Positions 1 through 7,926 of a stretch of DNA of 33,018 nt are shown piece by piece; the first letter of the stretch is position 1; every line of letters begins with the position of its first letter. Below the pieces are notes generated by a model that did not search any database, was not told the DNA's origin, and saw only the letters and a program-made list of their open reading frames with translations. The stretch spans positions 1-33,018 of the forward strand of contig JABGSX010000014.1 of NCBI GenBank assembly GCA_018647505.1. The letters are read 5' to 3'. The translations under genes were made by a program, and so were the position numbers. The DNA is from a bacterium. GTDB lineage: Bacteria > Babelota > Babeliae > Babelales > JABGSX01.

Positions 1-1
1 A

Positions 2-217
2 GACTGGATTGAAGCACAAAAACTTTCGCGTGGAACGGTTCTCATGGGGCTTGAAAGCAATGCAACGGTATTGTCGGTTGTCCAAGCAGAAGAATTCTGT
101 GATTCTTTTGCAATAGCTGTAGAGCCATATCCAAACTTTTTCATAACAAAGAAAAATCTTTTAGTTCACAATTTTGGTTTATCTGCAATGGTGCCAACTA
201 TTGTCAGGTCCGCATGA
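2..217 (+). CDS. C-terminal part of a Hint (pretoxin-Hint-like) domain, 5' end truncated by window edge, ends at in-frame TGA 215-217
   Basis: Frame 2 reads DWIEAQKLSRGTVLMGLESNATVLSVVQAEEFCDSFAIAVEPYPNFFITKKNLLVHNFGLSAMVPTIVRSA*. The FFITKKNLLVHN segment matches the Hint/intein C-terminal block. The frame continues past the TGA into ORF 242-688. Confidence 0.7.
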   Translation, partial: DWIEAQKLSRGTVLMGLESNATVLSVVQAEEFCDSFAIAVEPYPNFFITKKNLLVHNFGLSAMVPTIVRSA

Positions 218-241
218 GTTGTAATACCTGCTACTATTGGT

Positions 242-688
242 GTGGTAGAAAAATATTTATCATGGAAAAAAAGTAAAGAAGAGCCGTTTCCAGCCTCTCT
301 CAGAAGCAAAAAAGATAAGCGAGAGCAGGCAAAAAAGCAACAGCGGCAAAAAAGAGTTACAAGCGGATGTGGATTTCCTCCACAGGAGGATCCAGATAAA
401 GATAAGTATGAAAACAATCCTAAACATCATAAAAATGTTAGAGGTAATATAAGTCCTCCTCCTAAGTTTGGTCAAAAGGCTCTTGATAATTCTTTGTATG
501 TAAAAACAAATGACAATGGATTACAGGTAAGGGTAGGGACAGAAAATGGAAAAATTATCACTTTTAGGGAGCATGTAAAAGGAAGATTTCATGGGTATGT
601 TGATATATGGGAAAAGTTGAGCCATCGAACGCAAAGAGTTTTGAAAGATGCCCGATACGTAAATCATAGAGGAAAGATATTAATATGA
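242..688 (+). CDS. Putative C-terminal toxin region of a Hint-linked polymorphic toxin, same frame as the Hint fragment
   Basis: In frame with 2-217. Basic, Gln/Lys-rich linker followed by a globular tip (QVRVGTENGKIITFREHVKGRFHGYVDIWEKLSHRTQRVLKDARYVNHRGKILI). Placement after a Hint domain is typical of polymorphic toxins. Confidence 0.55.
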   Translation: MVEKYLSWKKSKEEPFPASLRSKKDKREQAKKQQRQKRVTSGCGFPPQEDPDKDKYENNPKHHKNVRGNISPPPKFGQKALDNSLYVKTNDNGLQVRVGTENGKIITFREHVKGRFHGYVDIWEKLSHRTQRVLKDARYVNHRGKILI

Positions 689-1308
689 TTAGTAAAAAGT
701 TTATTACATTAATACTTAACGAAAAGCAAAAGATAAAAATATTAGTTTCAAATAAAAAAAAATCAATTCTATGGTCAGGTGAGGGACATATAGTTTTTGA
801 GGAAAACGGAAAAAAGATTAAGCTTTTTTCTAGCTCCTTTATTGGTCCAGTTATTGAAGACTTTTTAGATGCTCTTGTTTTTGGTGTGGAAGGACGGATT
901 AATCTTCACGAATCGATAAATCAAGATGTTGGATATTTGTATAACCAGTTTTGGCAAAAGCGTGGAGAATTTGTGACAATTGAGAATGCATGGATTGGAG
1001 CATCTTATTTAGTGTTTGATTCTTCTGAAAATGATACCTGGATTTATAATGAAAGTGATCAAATTGTAATTGAAGTTACGCCTGCATATAGATGGCACTT
1101 TTTAGATGAATGTGATCGGATGGAGTATCCTGAGGAGTATTCTGACTTTGTGGAATATGATGAATTTATAAAAGACTATAAGCCAATACTTAAAACTTAC
1201 ATTAATAAGTCTACGGCTAAGAAATGGATAAGAATTTTAAAAAAGGCACAAAAAAAAATAGTAACGAAAGGGCAATACTTTACGATTTCTGAGACACCGA
1301 AGGAATAA
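685..1308 (+). CDS. Hypothetical protein, candidate immunity protein
   Basis: 207 aa ORF starting in an ATGA overlap with the preceding toxin-like ORF. Acidic/aromatic composition, no signal peptide. Confidence 0.55.
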   Translation: MISKKFITLILNEKQKIKILVSNKKKSILWSGEGHIVFEENGKKIKLFSSSFIGPVIEDFLDALVFGVEGRINLHESINQDVGYLYNQFWQKRGEFVTIENAWIGASYLVFDSSENDTWIYNESDQIVIEVTPAYRWHFLDECDRMEYPEEYSDFVEYDEFIKDYKPILKTYINKSTAKKWIRILKKAQKKIVTKGQYFTISETPKE

Positions 1309-1349
1309 ATTATAAAATAACAAAAAACAGTCCTTATCAAGCTTTCTTG

Positions 1350-1402
1350 CCGTTCGTCCTGAGCAAGTCTGTAGGACGCCTCGAATGGGTATCTTCGAAC
1401 GG
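1350..1402. repeat. Compound palindromic (REP-like) intergenic element
   Basis: Outer inverted repeat CCGTTCG(1350-1356)/CGAACGG(1396-1402), with a nested CGTCCT...AGGACG inverted repeat. Confidence 0.5.
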
Positions 1403-1418
1403 TACGGATTCGTAACGT

Positions 1419-1452
1419 TTGTAAGCACAAAGAGTATTCTTCGTGCTTACAA
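1419..1452. terminator. Strong hairpin between convergent genes, possible bidirectional terminator
   Basis: TTGTAAGCACAAAGA (1419-1433) pairs with TCTTCGTGCTTACAA (1438-1452) at 14/15 positions, 4-nt loop. U-tract weak. Confidence 0.45.
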
Positions 1453-1466
1453 GTTTCATATATTTG

Positions 1467-3191
1467 CTATTTAACGTCTGAGATAATGTCTTCCTTGGTA
1501 ATTGTTGTCCATTTTTTCTCAACTTTTTCTGTTGTTGGGTCTATCAGTAAGAATGCAGGAAGGCCAAAGAGTTTATATTTTTCTTTAAGAACTTTTACCA
1601 CATCTTTGTCTTTGAGGACTGTTTTGTTTCTTGACATGCATACTGCACAGTGTTCTGCCCAAAAGTCTACAAAAACATTTTTCTTTTCTTTTTTGGCAAT
1701 TTCTAAAGCTTTAAAATAATTTGTGTGCCAGAAGTCTTCTTGGATTTGTTCTTTGGCGTAGAAAGTTTCCTTATATGATTGTGTGGCAAATGCAATTCCG
1801 ACTACGATGAATATAAAGCCAAGAATATTTTTGATTTTTTTCCATGCTGGTGAAGTTGAGTCTTTTGCATTGATGAAATAATATGCGCCGGCAAGGAACA
1901 TAAATCCAGATACAAACCATATTAAAATATTCCATGAAACAATGTTTTTTAGGTAATAAAAGCACATTCCAAAGAGTAAAAGACCAAATAGCTTTTTAAC
2001 CTCATTCATCCAAGAACCTGCTCTAGGAAGCATGTTAATTGAACCTGAAAAAGTGCCAATAAGTAAAAGGGGAGAACTTACACCAATGCCAAAGCAGAAC
2101 AACAGAGCAAATCCTAGCATCCAATTTTTTAAGGTTGCAACGACACTTAGCAATAAAACTAGCCCTGGAGAAAGGCACGGAGAGGCCATTGTTCCCATAG
2201 CTACTCCCAAAAGTAATGCAGCAACGAATGATCCACCTTTTACAGCTTTTTGTTTTGGTTGCAAGAATGAGGGTATGTAAACGTCATAAAAACCAAACAT
2301 GGAAAGAGCAAGGTAAGATAGAAATAATACTAGTATAACCACAAATATTGGATTAGAAACGAGGCTTCCAAAGGTGTTTCCTCCAAGTGCTGCAAGAAGA
2401 CCAAATATTGCAAAAGTTGTTGCCAAACCAAGAGTGTAACCAAAAGAAATAAAGAAGTTTCTTATAACAGATTTACTTGCTTGCCCTTGAACAATTCCAA
2501 TTGTTATTGGAATCATAGGGTAAATACATGGTGTTAAGCTTAACAAAAGACCTAAAAGTAAAGCCAAAAGAAGCCGAATCCAAATTGAATTTGTGTGTTC
2601 AAGAAGGTCCGAAATTGTGTCAGATAGCCGTGATTCCTTGTGCGGGTTTTGTATGTCTTCGAGCTTTTCTTTTGGTTTATCTATTTCTTTTTGTGTTGTC
2701 GAGTGTTCGACTGGTTTTGTTTTGCCGGTTTCTGATATTGTTTCTTTAGGCTTATCAGCTACGGTTGCTTTTTTTGGGAAAAGCAGTTGCAATGATTCAT
2801 TTTGTGCTTTTTTTGCGGTGTTTAAGTAATACGAAAAATTAACATAAGCAGTTCCGATATCCCCATCTTTTTTTGTTGCATCTAGAGAGAATTCGATTGG
2901 TTTATCCTTTTCTCCTCTATACGCAAGAATATCTTTTTTTGTTGAATGGTCATAAACGCTGTCTGTTTTTTTCGAGCTTTTCCAGGGTGACAAGGTTACT
3001 TTGGGATTATCTACGGAGAAATTGATATATTTTTTGTACAAAAGCTCGTTTTCTGAGACATCTATACTGGCTGTTATATGTAGAGAGTCGTTTCCATTTT
3101 GAGTTGTTTTGAATGTAACATTTGTATGCGTGTTTAGGAAGATCATTGATAGAGAAAAAAGTGTAATTATGTAGCGAGCAAAGTTTTTCAT
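1467..3191 (-). CDS. dsbD: Thiol:disulfide interchange protein DsbD-like (signal peptide, DsbD-alpha-like N-domain, CcdA-like TM core, C-terminal thioredoxin-like domain)
   Basis: TM core with LTPCIYPMIPITIGIV and MASPCLSPGLVLLLSVV Cys motifs. C-terminal DFWAEHCAVCMSRNK (CxxC) and GLPAFLLIDP. Confidence 0.88.
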   Translation of the reverse strand: MKNFARYIITLFSLSMIFLNTHTNVTFKTTQNGNDSLHITASIDVSENELLYKKYINFSVDNPKVTLSPWKSSKKTDSVYDHSTKKDILAYRGEKDKPIEFSLDATKKDGDIGTAYVNFSYYLNTAKKAQNESLQLLFPKKATVADKPKETISETGKTKPVEHSTTQKEIDKPKEKLEDIQNPHKESRLSDTISDLLEHTNSIWIRLLLALLLGLLLSLTPCIYPMIPITIGIVQGQASKSVIRNFFISFGYTLGLATTFAIFGLLAALGGNTFGSLVSNPIFVVILVLFLSYLALSMFGFYDVYIPSFLQPKQKAVKGGSFVAALLLGVAMGTMASPCLSPGLVLLLSVVATLKNWMLGFALLFCFGIGVSSPLLLIGTFSGSINMLPRAGSWMNEVKKLFGLLLFGMCFYYLKNIVSWNILIWFVSGFMFLAGAYYFINAKDSTSPAWKKIKNILGFIFIVVGIAFATQSYKETFYAKEQIQEDFWHTNYFKALEIAKKEKKNVFVDFWAEHCAVCMSRNKTVLKDKDVVKVLKEKYKLFGLPAFLLIDPTTEKVEKKWTTITKEDIISDVK

Positions 3192-3296
3192 AGTTATCCT
3201 TTCTTGTGACTTAAAATATTAATTGATTGCTTTTTTTTATATATTTTTTAGACTATCCTTTTGTTCCGTTATGTGTGGACGATTTTTAGTAAAGTT

Positions 3297-3372
3297 GGGG
3301 CTATAGCTCAGTTGGTAGAGCGCATGAATGGCATTCATGAGGCCACCGGTTCGAATCCGGTTAGCTCCACCA
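3297..3372 (+). tRNA. tRNA-Ala (anticodon GGC), CCA encoded
   Basis: Cloverleaf: acceptor GGGGCTA/TAGCTCC with the G3:U70 identity pair, D arm GCTCAGTTGGTAGAGC, anticodon loop ATGGCAT, T arm ACCGGTTCGAATCCGGT, 3' ACCA. Confidence 0.97.
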
Positions 3373-3375
3373 CTT

Positions 3376-4299
3376 TTATGTCTGTAAAATCTTAATAATA
3401 CCATTTCCACTTTTTAACAATATTTTTCCTCCTCCGTCTCCAATTGTTCCTTGGATGTTTTTTCTAAGTTGATCTAGTGTTTTTTTGTTAATTTCCATGG
3501 TGTATTCTGCAAGAGAGATTTCATGTTCAGATATGATGCTTCCATTTTTTACGTGCGCAACAATATTGGCGTTAATATCTTTTGGTGCGAATAGTAAAAT
3601 TTTTCCATTTTTTGTTACAAGTTCGTAGTGAGCGTCATTTTTAAATTGTTTAATGGCAGCTTTTATTGCTCCATTGTCTGTTTTTGCCCGAACATTTTTT
3701 GTTGTATCGCTAATGTCGATAATGCCGTTATCGGTTTTTACATCTATGTCACCGTTAGCATTTTTTATGGTTATTTTTCCATTATCTGTTTTGGCCTGAA
3801 CATTTTTTGTTGTGTTGCTAATGTCAATTGCGCCATTATCAGTTTGTACATTTATGTCACCAGCAACATTTTTTATGGTTATTTTTCCATTTTTGTTTTG
3901 AATTAATTTAATTGTTGTTTGTTCCGGAACAATAAGATTAAAATCAACCTGTCCTTTTGTTTTTGGAGTTGCAAATTTTGTTGTTGCAAAAAGTAAGTTG
4001 TCATCCATTTCAACTTCAACAGATATATTATCAATTTCTTTTTCCGAAGCTTTTTTTACGGCTTCAAATGATATACTTTCTTGTTTCCAGGTTGTAACTG
4101 TTGTTGAGCCGTTGGTGTTGTTTATTTCTATTTCTATATGCTCTTGGGCAGGAAATTCTCTTGTCATTTGTTCGATTTTTTTGTCCGAGAATAAATTAGA
4201 AAACCATTGGGTGAGCGAAAAGCAGAATGTTGGAAGATTGTAAGCTAGCGTAAAGCATAAAAAAATACTATATAAAAAGTAACGATAGTTTTTTGTCAT
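3376..4299 (-). CDS. DUF4097-type beta-strand repeat (putative adhesin-like) protein with signal peptide
   Basis: Repeating GKITIKN..GDI.V.TDNG.IDIS.TTKNV.AKTDN pattern typical of DUF4097 beta-helix-like proteins; hydrophobic N-terminus. Confidence 0.75.
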   Translation of the reverse strand: MTKNYRYFLYSIFLCFTLAYNLPTFCFSLTQWFSNLFSDKKIEQMTREFPAQEHIEIEINNTNGSTTVTTWKQESISFEAVKKASEKEIDNISVEVEMDDNLLFATTKFATPKTKGQVDFNLIVPEQTTIKLIQNKNGKITIKNVAGDINVQTDNGAIDISNTTKNVQAKTDNGKITIKNANGDIDVKTDNGIIDISDTTKNVRAKTDNGAIKAAIKQFKNDAHYELVTKNGKILLFAPKDINANIVAHVKNGSIISEHEISLAEYTMEINKKTLDQLRKNIQGTIGDGGGKILLKSGNGIIKILQT

Positions 4300-4332
4300 A
4301 GAAGTTCTTTCTTTAGTTTTAGGATGTGAATT

Positions 4333-5751
4333 ATGACTAATAATTTTTTAAAAGCTACCAAAAATATTTCTAACATGCTAGAAGATGTCTTGATTAAATT
4401 TCCAATAAAAAAAATCATAGATAACTTATTGTTGGATGGAGCACAAGTTTTTTTAGTTGGTGGAGCCGTTCGGGACATGATTTTGGGCCATCAGTTGAAA
4501 GATCTGGATATTGAGATTCATAGATTGTCAGTTAAGCAGGTTGAACATATTTTGCAAAGGTATGGCAACGTTGATTTGGTTGGAAAATCGTTTGGGGTAT
4601 TTAGAATTTGTGGCTTGGATGTCGATTGGTCTTTACCAAGGATAGATGAGTCTGGCAGAAAGCCAACGGTTCATATTGACCCGTCCATGGATATTGAAGT
4701 TGCTTTGCGTAGACGAGATCTTACCATGAATGCTATGGCGATAGATTTCGAAAAAAATGAACTAATTGATCCGTTCGATGGTATTCAAGATATGCAAGAT
4801 AAAATTTTGCGAACACCAGATGTAAATTTTTTTGTTGAAGATCCATTGCGTTTTTTTAGGGTAATGCAATTTATTGGTCGATTTAAAATGTTTCCTGATA
4901 AAGAACTTAATAATGTTTGCAAGTCTATGGATTTTTCAAAAGTATCTTGTGAGCGTATTGAGCAGGAGTTTGAAAAGTTACTATTAAAAGGGGAAAAGCC
5001 TTCTTTGGCAATTGAATGGCTAAATTTAATTGGAAGGCTAAAAGATGTTTTGCCTGAGTTGGCAGATTTGATAGGTATTGAGCAAGGCAAAAAAACACAT
5101 CCAGAAGGAGACGCATACGAGCATGTAAAACAGGTCCTTGATGTTGCGGCAAAGTTTCTATACCGCTCAAGAAAGGAAAAACAGGTTCTTATGTATACGG
5201 CTTTGGCTCATGATCTTGGAAAAAAGCCAACATTTTCAAAAGAGGGCGGAAAGATAAAATTTATTGGGCATGAGATAAAAGGAATTCCTTTGGCAAAAAA
5301 AATGCTAAAGAGAATAACCAAGAACAAAGGCTTAATTGAAAAAGTTTCGGTTTTAATTCGACATCACTTAAGGCCTGCGGATTTTGTTAGAAATGGAGCA
5401 AAAGATGTTGCCTATAAAAGGCTTGCTTATAAGCTTTCTATAAGTGGCTTGAATATGAAAATATTGGCCAAGCTTTCCAGAGCAGATGTTCTTGGGCGTG
5501 CTCAAAATCCAGAAGAATGCAAAAAGTTGCGAGCCCCAGAGGTTGCAGAGTTTTTGCGAAGAGCAAACAGGGCTCTTGTATTGCATAAACCGGAGGAGCC
5601 AATTTTAAAAGGTCGTGATCTTTTAGATGTAATGGAGCCAGGCCCAGAATTGGGCCGGCTCCTTAAAAAAGCATATGAGTTGCAAATTGAAAAAGGCATT
5701 AAAGATAAAGAAAAACTAAAAAAAAATGTTTTAATCTTGATCCATTCCTAG
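4333..5751 (+). CDS. cca: CCA tRNA nucleotidyltransferase / poly(A) polymerase family with HD domain
   Basis: VFLVGGAVRDMILGHQLKDLDIEIH nucleotidyltransferase motif, RRRDLTMNAMAID, DPFDGIQDM, HD motif ALAHDLGKKPTF. Confidence 0.92.
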   Translation: MTNNFLKATKNISNMLEDVLIKFPIKKIIDNLLLDGAQVFLVGGAVRDMILGHQLKDLDIEIHRLSVKQVEHILQRYGNVDLVGKSFGVFRICGLDVDWSLPRIDESGRKPTVHIDPSMDIEVALRRRDLTMNAMAIDFEKNELIDPFDGIQDMQDKILRTPDVNFFVEDPLRFFRVMQFIGRFKMFPDKELNNVCKSMDFSKVSCERIEQEFEKLLLKGEKPSLAIEWLNLIGRLKDVLPELADLIGIEQGKKTHPEGDAYEHVKQVLDVAAKFLYRSRKEKQVLMYTALAHDLGKKPTFSKEGGKIKFIGHEIKGIPLAKKMLKRITKNKGLIEKVSVLIRHHLRPADFVRNGAKDVAYKRLAYKLSISGLNMKILAKLSRADVLGRAQNPEECKKLRAPEVAEFLRRANRALVLHKPEEPILKGRDLLDVMEPGPELGRLLKKAYELQIEKGIKDKEKLKKNVLILIHS

Positions 5752-5808
5752 ATGGAGCATTGTTGTGAAACTAATTTTACGTCCATATTGACACCCATCG
5801 TGCTGTCG

Positions 5809-7926
5809 TTACCAGCCTTCCATGCTTAATATAGCCTCTGTTCTGAAATCAATTGTGCGTCCATTTGTCCAGATTGTTTTTAGTTCACCATGATTGGCAC
5901 CCAAAGTGTTGTTGTTATCTGTTACTTTTGCATTTTTAAATTTAGTTTTTTTTATGCTTTTTACCTTGTAAAAATTTGCTTCTTTAAGATCTGCATTTGT
6001 TAGGTCTGCATTATACAGGTTTGCTCCTTTAAATATTGCTCTATTTAGAAGTGCGCTTTTTAATGAGGCGTTTTTAAGATTTGCATTCTCAAAAGATGTT
6101 TCTGAAGTCCAATTGCTTTCGAGCTTTCCTGAATAAGCCCATCCGCCTGACGGCCGTTTTTTTGATCTTAATGTTGCATTGTTTAGTGATGTATTTTCAA
6201 AGTTTGTATTTGTGAAGGTTGATCCTGTCGCATCAACATAGTTCATTATAGAGTTTGAAAAGTCAAAGTTTGTAAGATTCATGCCTCTAATATTTGCGCG
6301 TGAAATATCAACATAGTTTAATTTTTTAAATTTTGTATTGCGTAAATCAGCACCATGCATTTCTGTGTTGTGTAGTGTAATATCTGTTAAATCTGTTTTT
6401 CCCCAGATTGTTTCATTTATTTTTGCATTTGTGAAATTGCAACCAGGTATTTTTGCATTTCTTATGTCTACGTAATTTAGTTGTGCACCTGTAAAGTCAG
6501 CTTCTGTAAAATCCATTTTGGAAATGACATTTCTATTTTTTGTGTCTTGGCCGCTAAAATTTGACCCTTTTAATATTGCGTTTTTGAATGTTGTTTTTTT
6601 GTTGTAAATAGAATTTTTTCTTTCAAATGAAACTCCCGTAAGATTAGCATAATTGAATGAAACCCCACTAAAGTTGGTTTTATTTTTTGTTATAGCATTT
6701 GAAAGATTAGAATTATCCATAATACAATTCTCAAAATTGCAGTTTTCAAGGGTAGACTTGCTTAAATTTGTACCTTTTAAAATTGAATTTTTGAAGCTTA
6801 AATTGCTTAGATTTTTATCGATCAATTTGGAATAAGAAAGATCACAATTTTCAATGTTTGATAACTTTGTATTGTTCAAGTCTGCAAAATTCATTTTTGT
6901 GTTATTAAATGTTTGTGTTGAAAGATCGTTAGAACCAAAAATTGAGTAATTCATGTTTGCATTTGTAAAGTTGCATTTTCCAATTTTTGCAGAACTTAAG
7001 TTTGTAAACGTTAAGTCTGAATCTGTAAAGTCTGCACCGGTAAAGTCAATACCAGAAAGATCTTTTATTTTTTTATCTAGAGTGTCTGATGTATATGTAT
7101 GGTCGTTTTTGTATATTTTATTTTGGTAAGCGTAATAAATTGCAGAATTACCCTTTTTATCTTTTTTTGTTATGTCAGCTCCATTTTGTAAAAGCTTTTT
7201 AAACTCTTTTTTATAACCATATTTTGCGGCATACATTAGTGGGGTTGTTCCATTCGCATCTATGGGGTCTGGAAACAAATTTGCTTTTTTTATCCAGTCT
7301 ATCCAATTGTTCATACCCCCTCTGTTTCCCTTTGATGAGTAAAATAATAAATTATACGCCCCGTTAATTTGTGAAACGGCTCCTTGATAGCCGTTATTCT
7401 GGTACAAGTCGTTACCATCTTTAACTTTTAGATCAAAGCAGGCGCCATTTCTAATTAATATATTTGATTCAGCTTCTGAAAGACCAGAAGTAGACCTAAC
7501 GGCTTTCTTTAAAAAATCGCCATTTTCACAAATATCAACTCCATGTGTTGCCATATAGGCTATAGTTTTTTTGTATAAGCTTCCGTATATAGCTCTTTCA
7601 GCTTCATTGCTCATATGTTTGATCATTTTTAACAAATATTGTACGTTCATATCTTTTTTTGGTGGGGGAGTAAATATTTTTGATTTTTCTTTTAGATACT
7701 TTAGAATCTCTTTCGAAATGTATATTCCATCACATCGGTTATTTATTGTTTTTTTTAGACTTTTTTCTATTTTATCAATATCTAAGTCTTTTTTATTTAT
7801 AGCGATTTTCAATGCTTTTAGGTTGCACTCATTAGATGCTTTTATTAGGTCGTCGGTTGAATTTGGACTCAAACAAAAAGAACAGCTAAGTAATATAATT
7901 TTAGTTAATAATATTTTTGCTTTCAT
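5809..7926 (-). CDS. Secreted ankyrin-repeat + pentapeptide-repeat protein
   Basis: Signal peptide (MKAKILLTKIILLSCSFC). Ankyrin unit DANGTTPLMYAAKYGYKKEFKKLLQNGADITKKDKKGNSAIYYAY, then long A(D/N)LXX-like pentapeptide repeats. Confidence 0.85.
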   Translation of the reverse strand: MKAKILLTKIILLSCSFCLSPNSTDDLIKASNECNLKALKIAINKKDLDIDKIEKSLKKTINNRCDGIYISKEILKYLKEKSKIFTPPPKKDMNVQYLLKMIKHMSNEAERAIYGSLYKKTIAYMATHGVDICENGDFLKKAVRSTSGLSEAESNILIRNGACFDLKVKDGNDLYQNNGYQGAVSQINGAYNLLFYSSKGNRGGMNNWIDWIKKANLFPDPIDANGTTPLMYAAKYGYKKEFKKLLQNGADITKKDKKGNSAIYYAYQNKIYKNDHTYTSDTLDKKIKDLSGIDFTGADFTDSDLTFTNLSSAKIGKCNFTNANMNYSIFGSNDLSTQTFNNTKMNFADLNNTKLSNIENCDLSYSKLIDKNLSNLSFKNSILKGTNLSKSTLENCNFENCIMDNSNLSNAITKNKTNFSGVSFNYANLTGVSFERKNSIYNKKTTFKNAILKGSNFSGQDTKNRNVISKMDFTEADFTGAQLNYVDIRNAKIPGCNFTNAKINETIWGKTDLTDITLHNTEMHGADLRNTKFKKLNYVDISRANIRGMNLTNFDFSNSIMNYVDATGSTFTNTNFENTSLNNATLRSKKRPSGGWAYSGKLESNWTSETSFENANLKNASLKSALLNRAIFKGANLYNADLTNADLKEANFYKVKSIKKTKFKNAKVTDNNNTLGANHGELKTIWTNGRTIDFRTEAILSMEGW

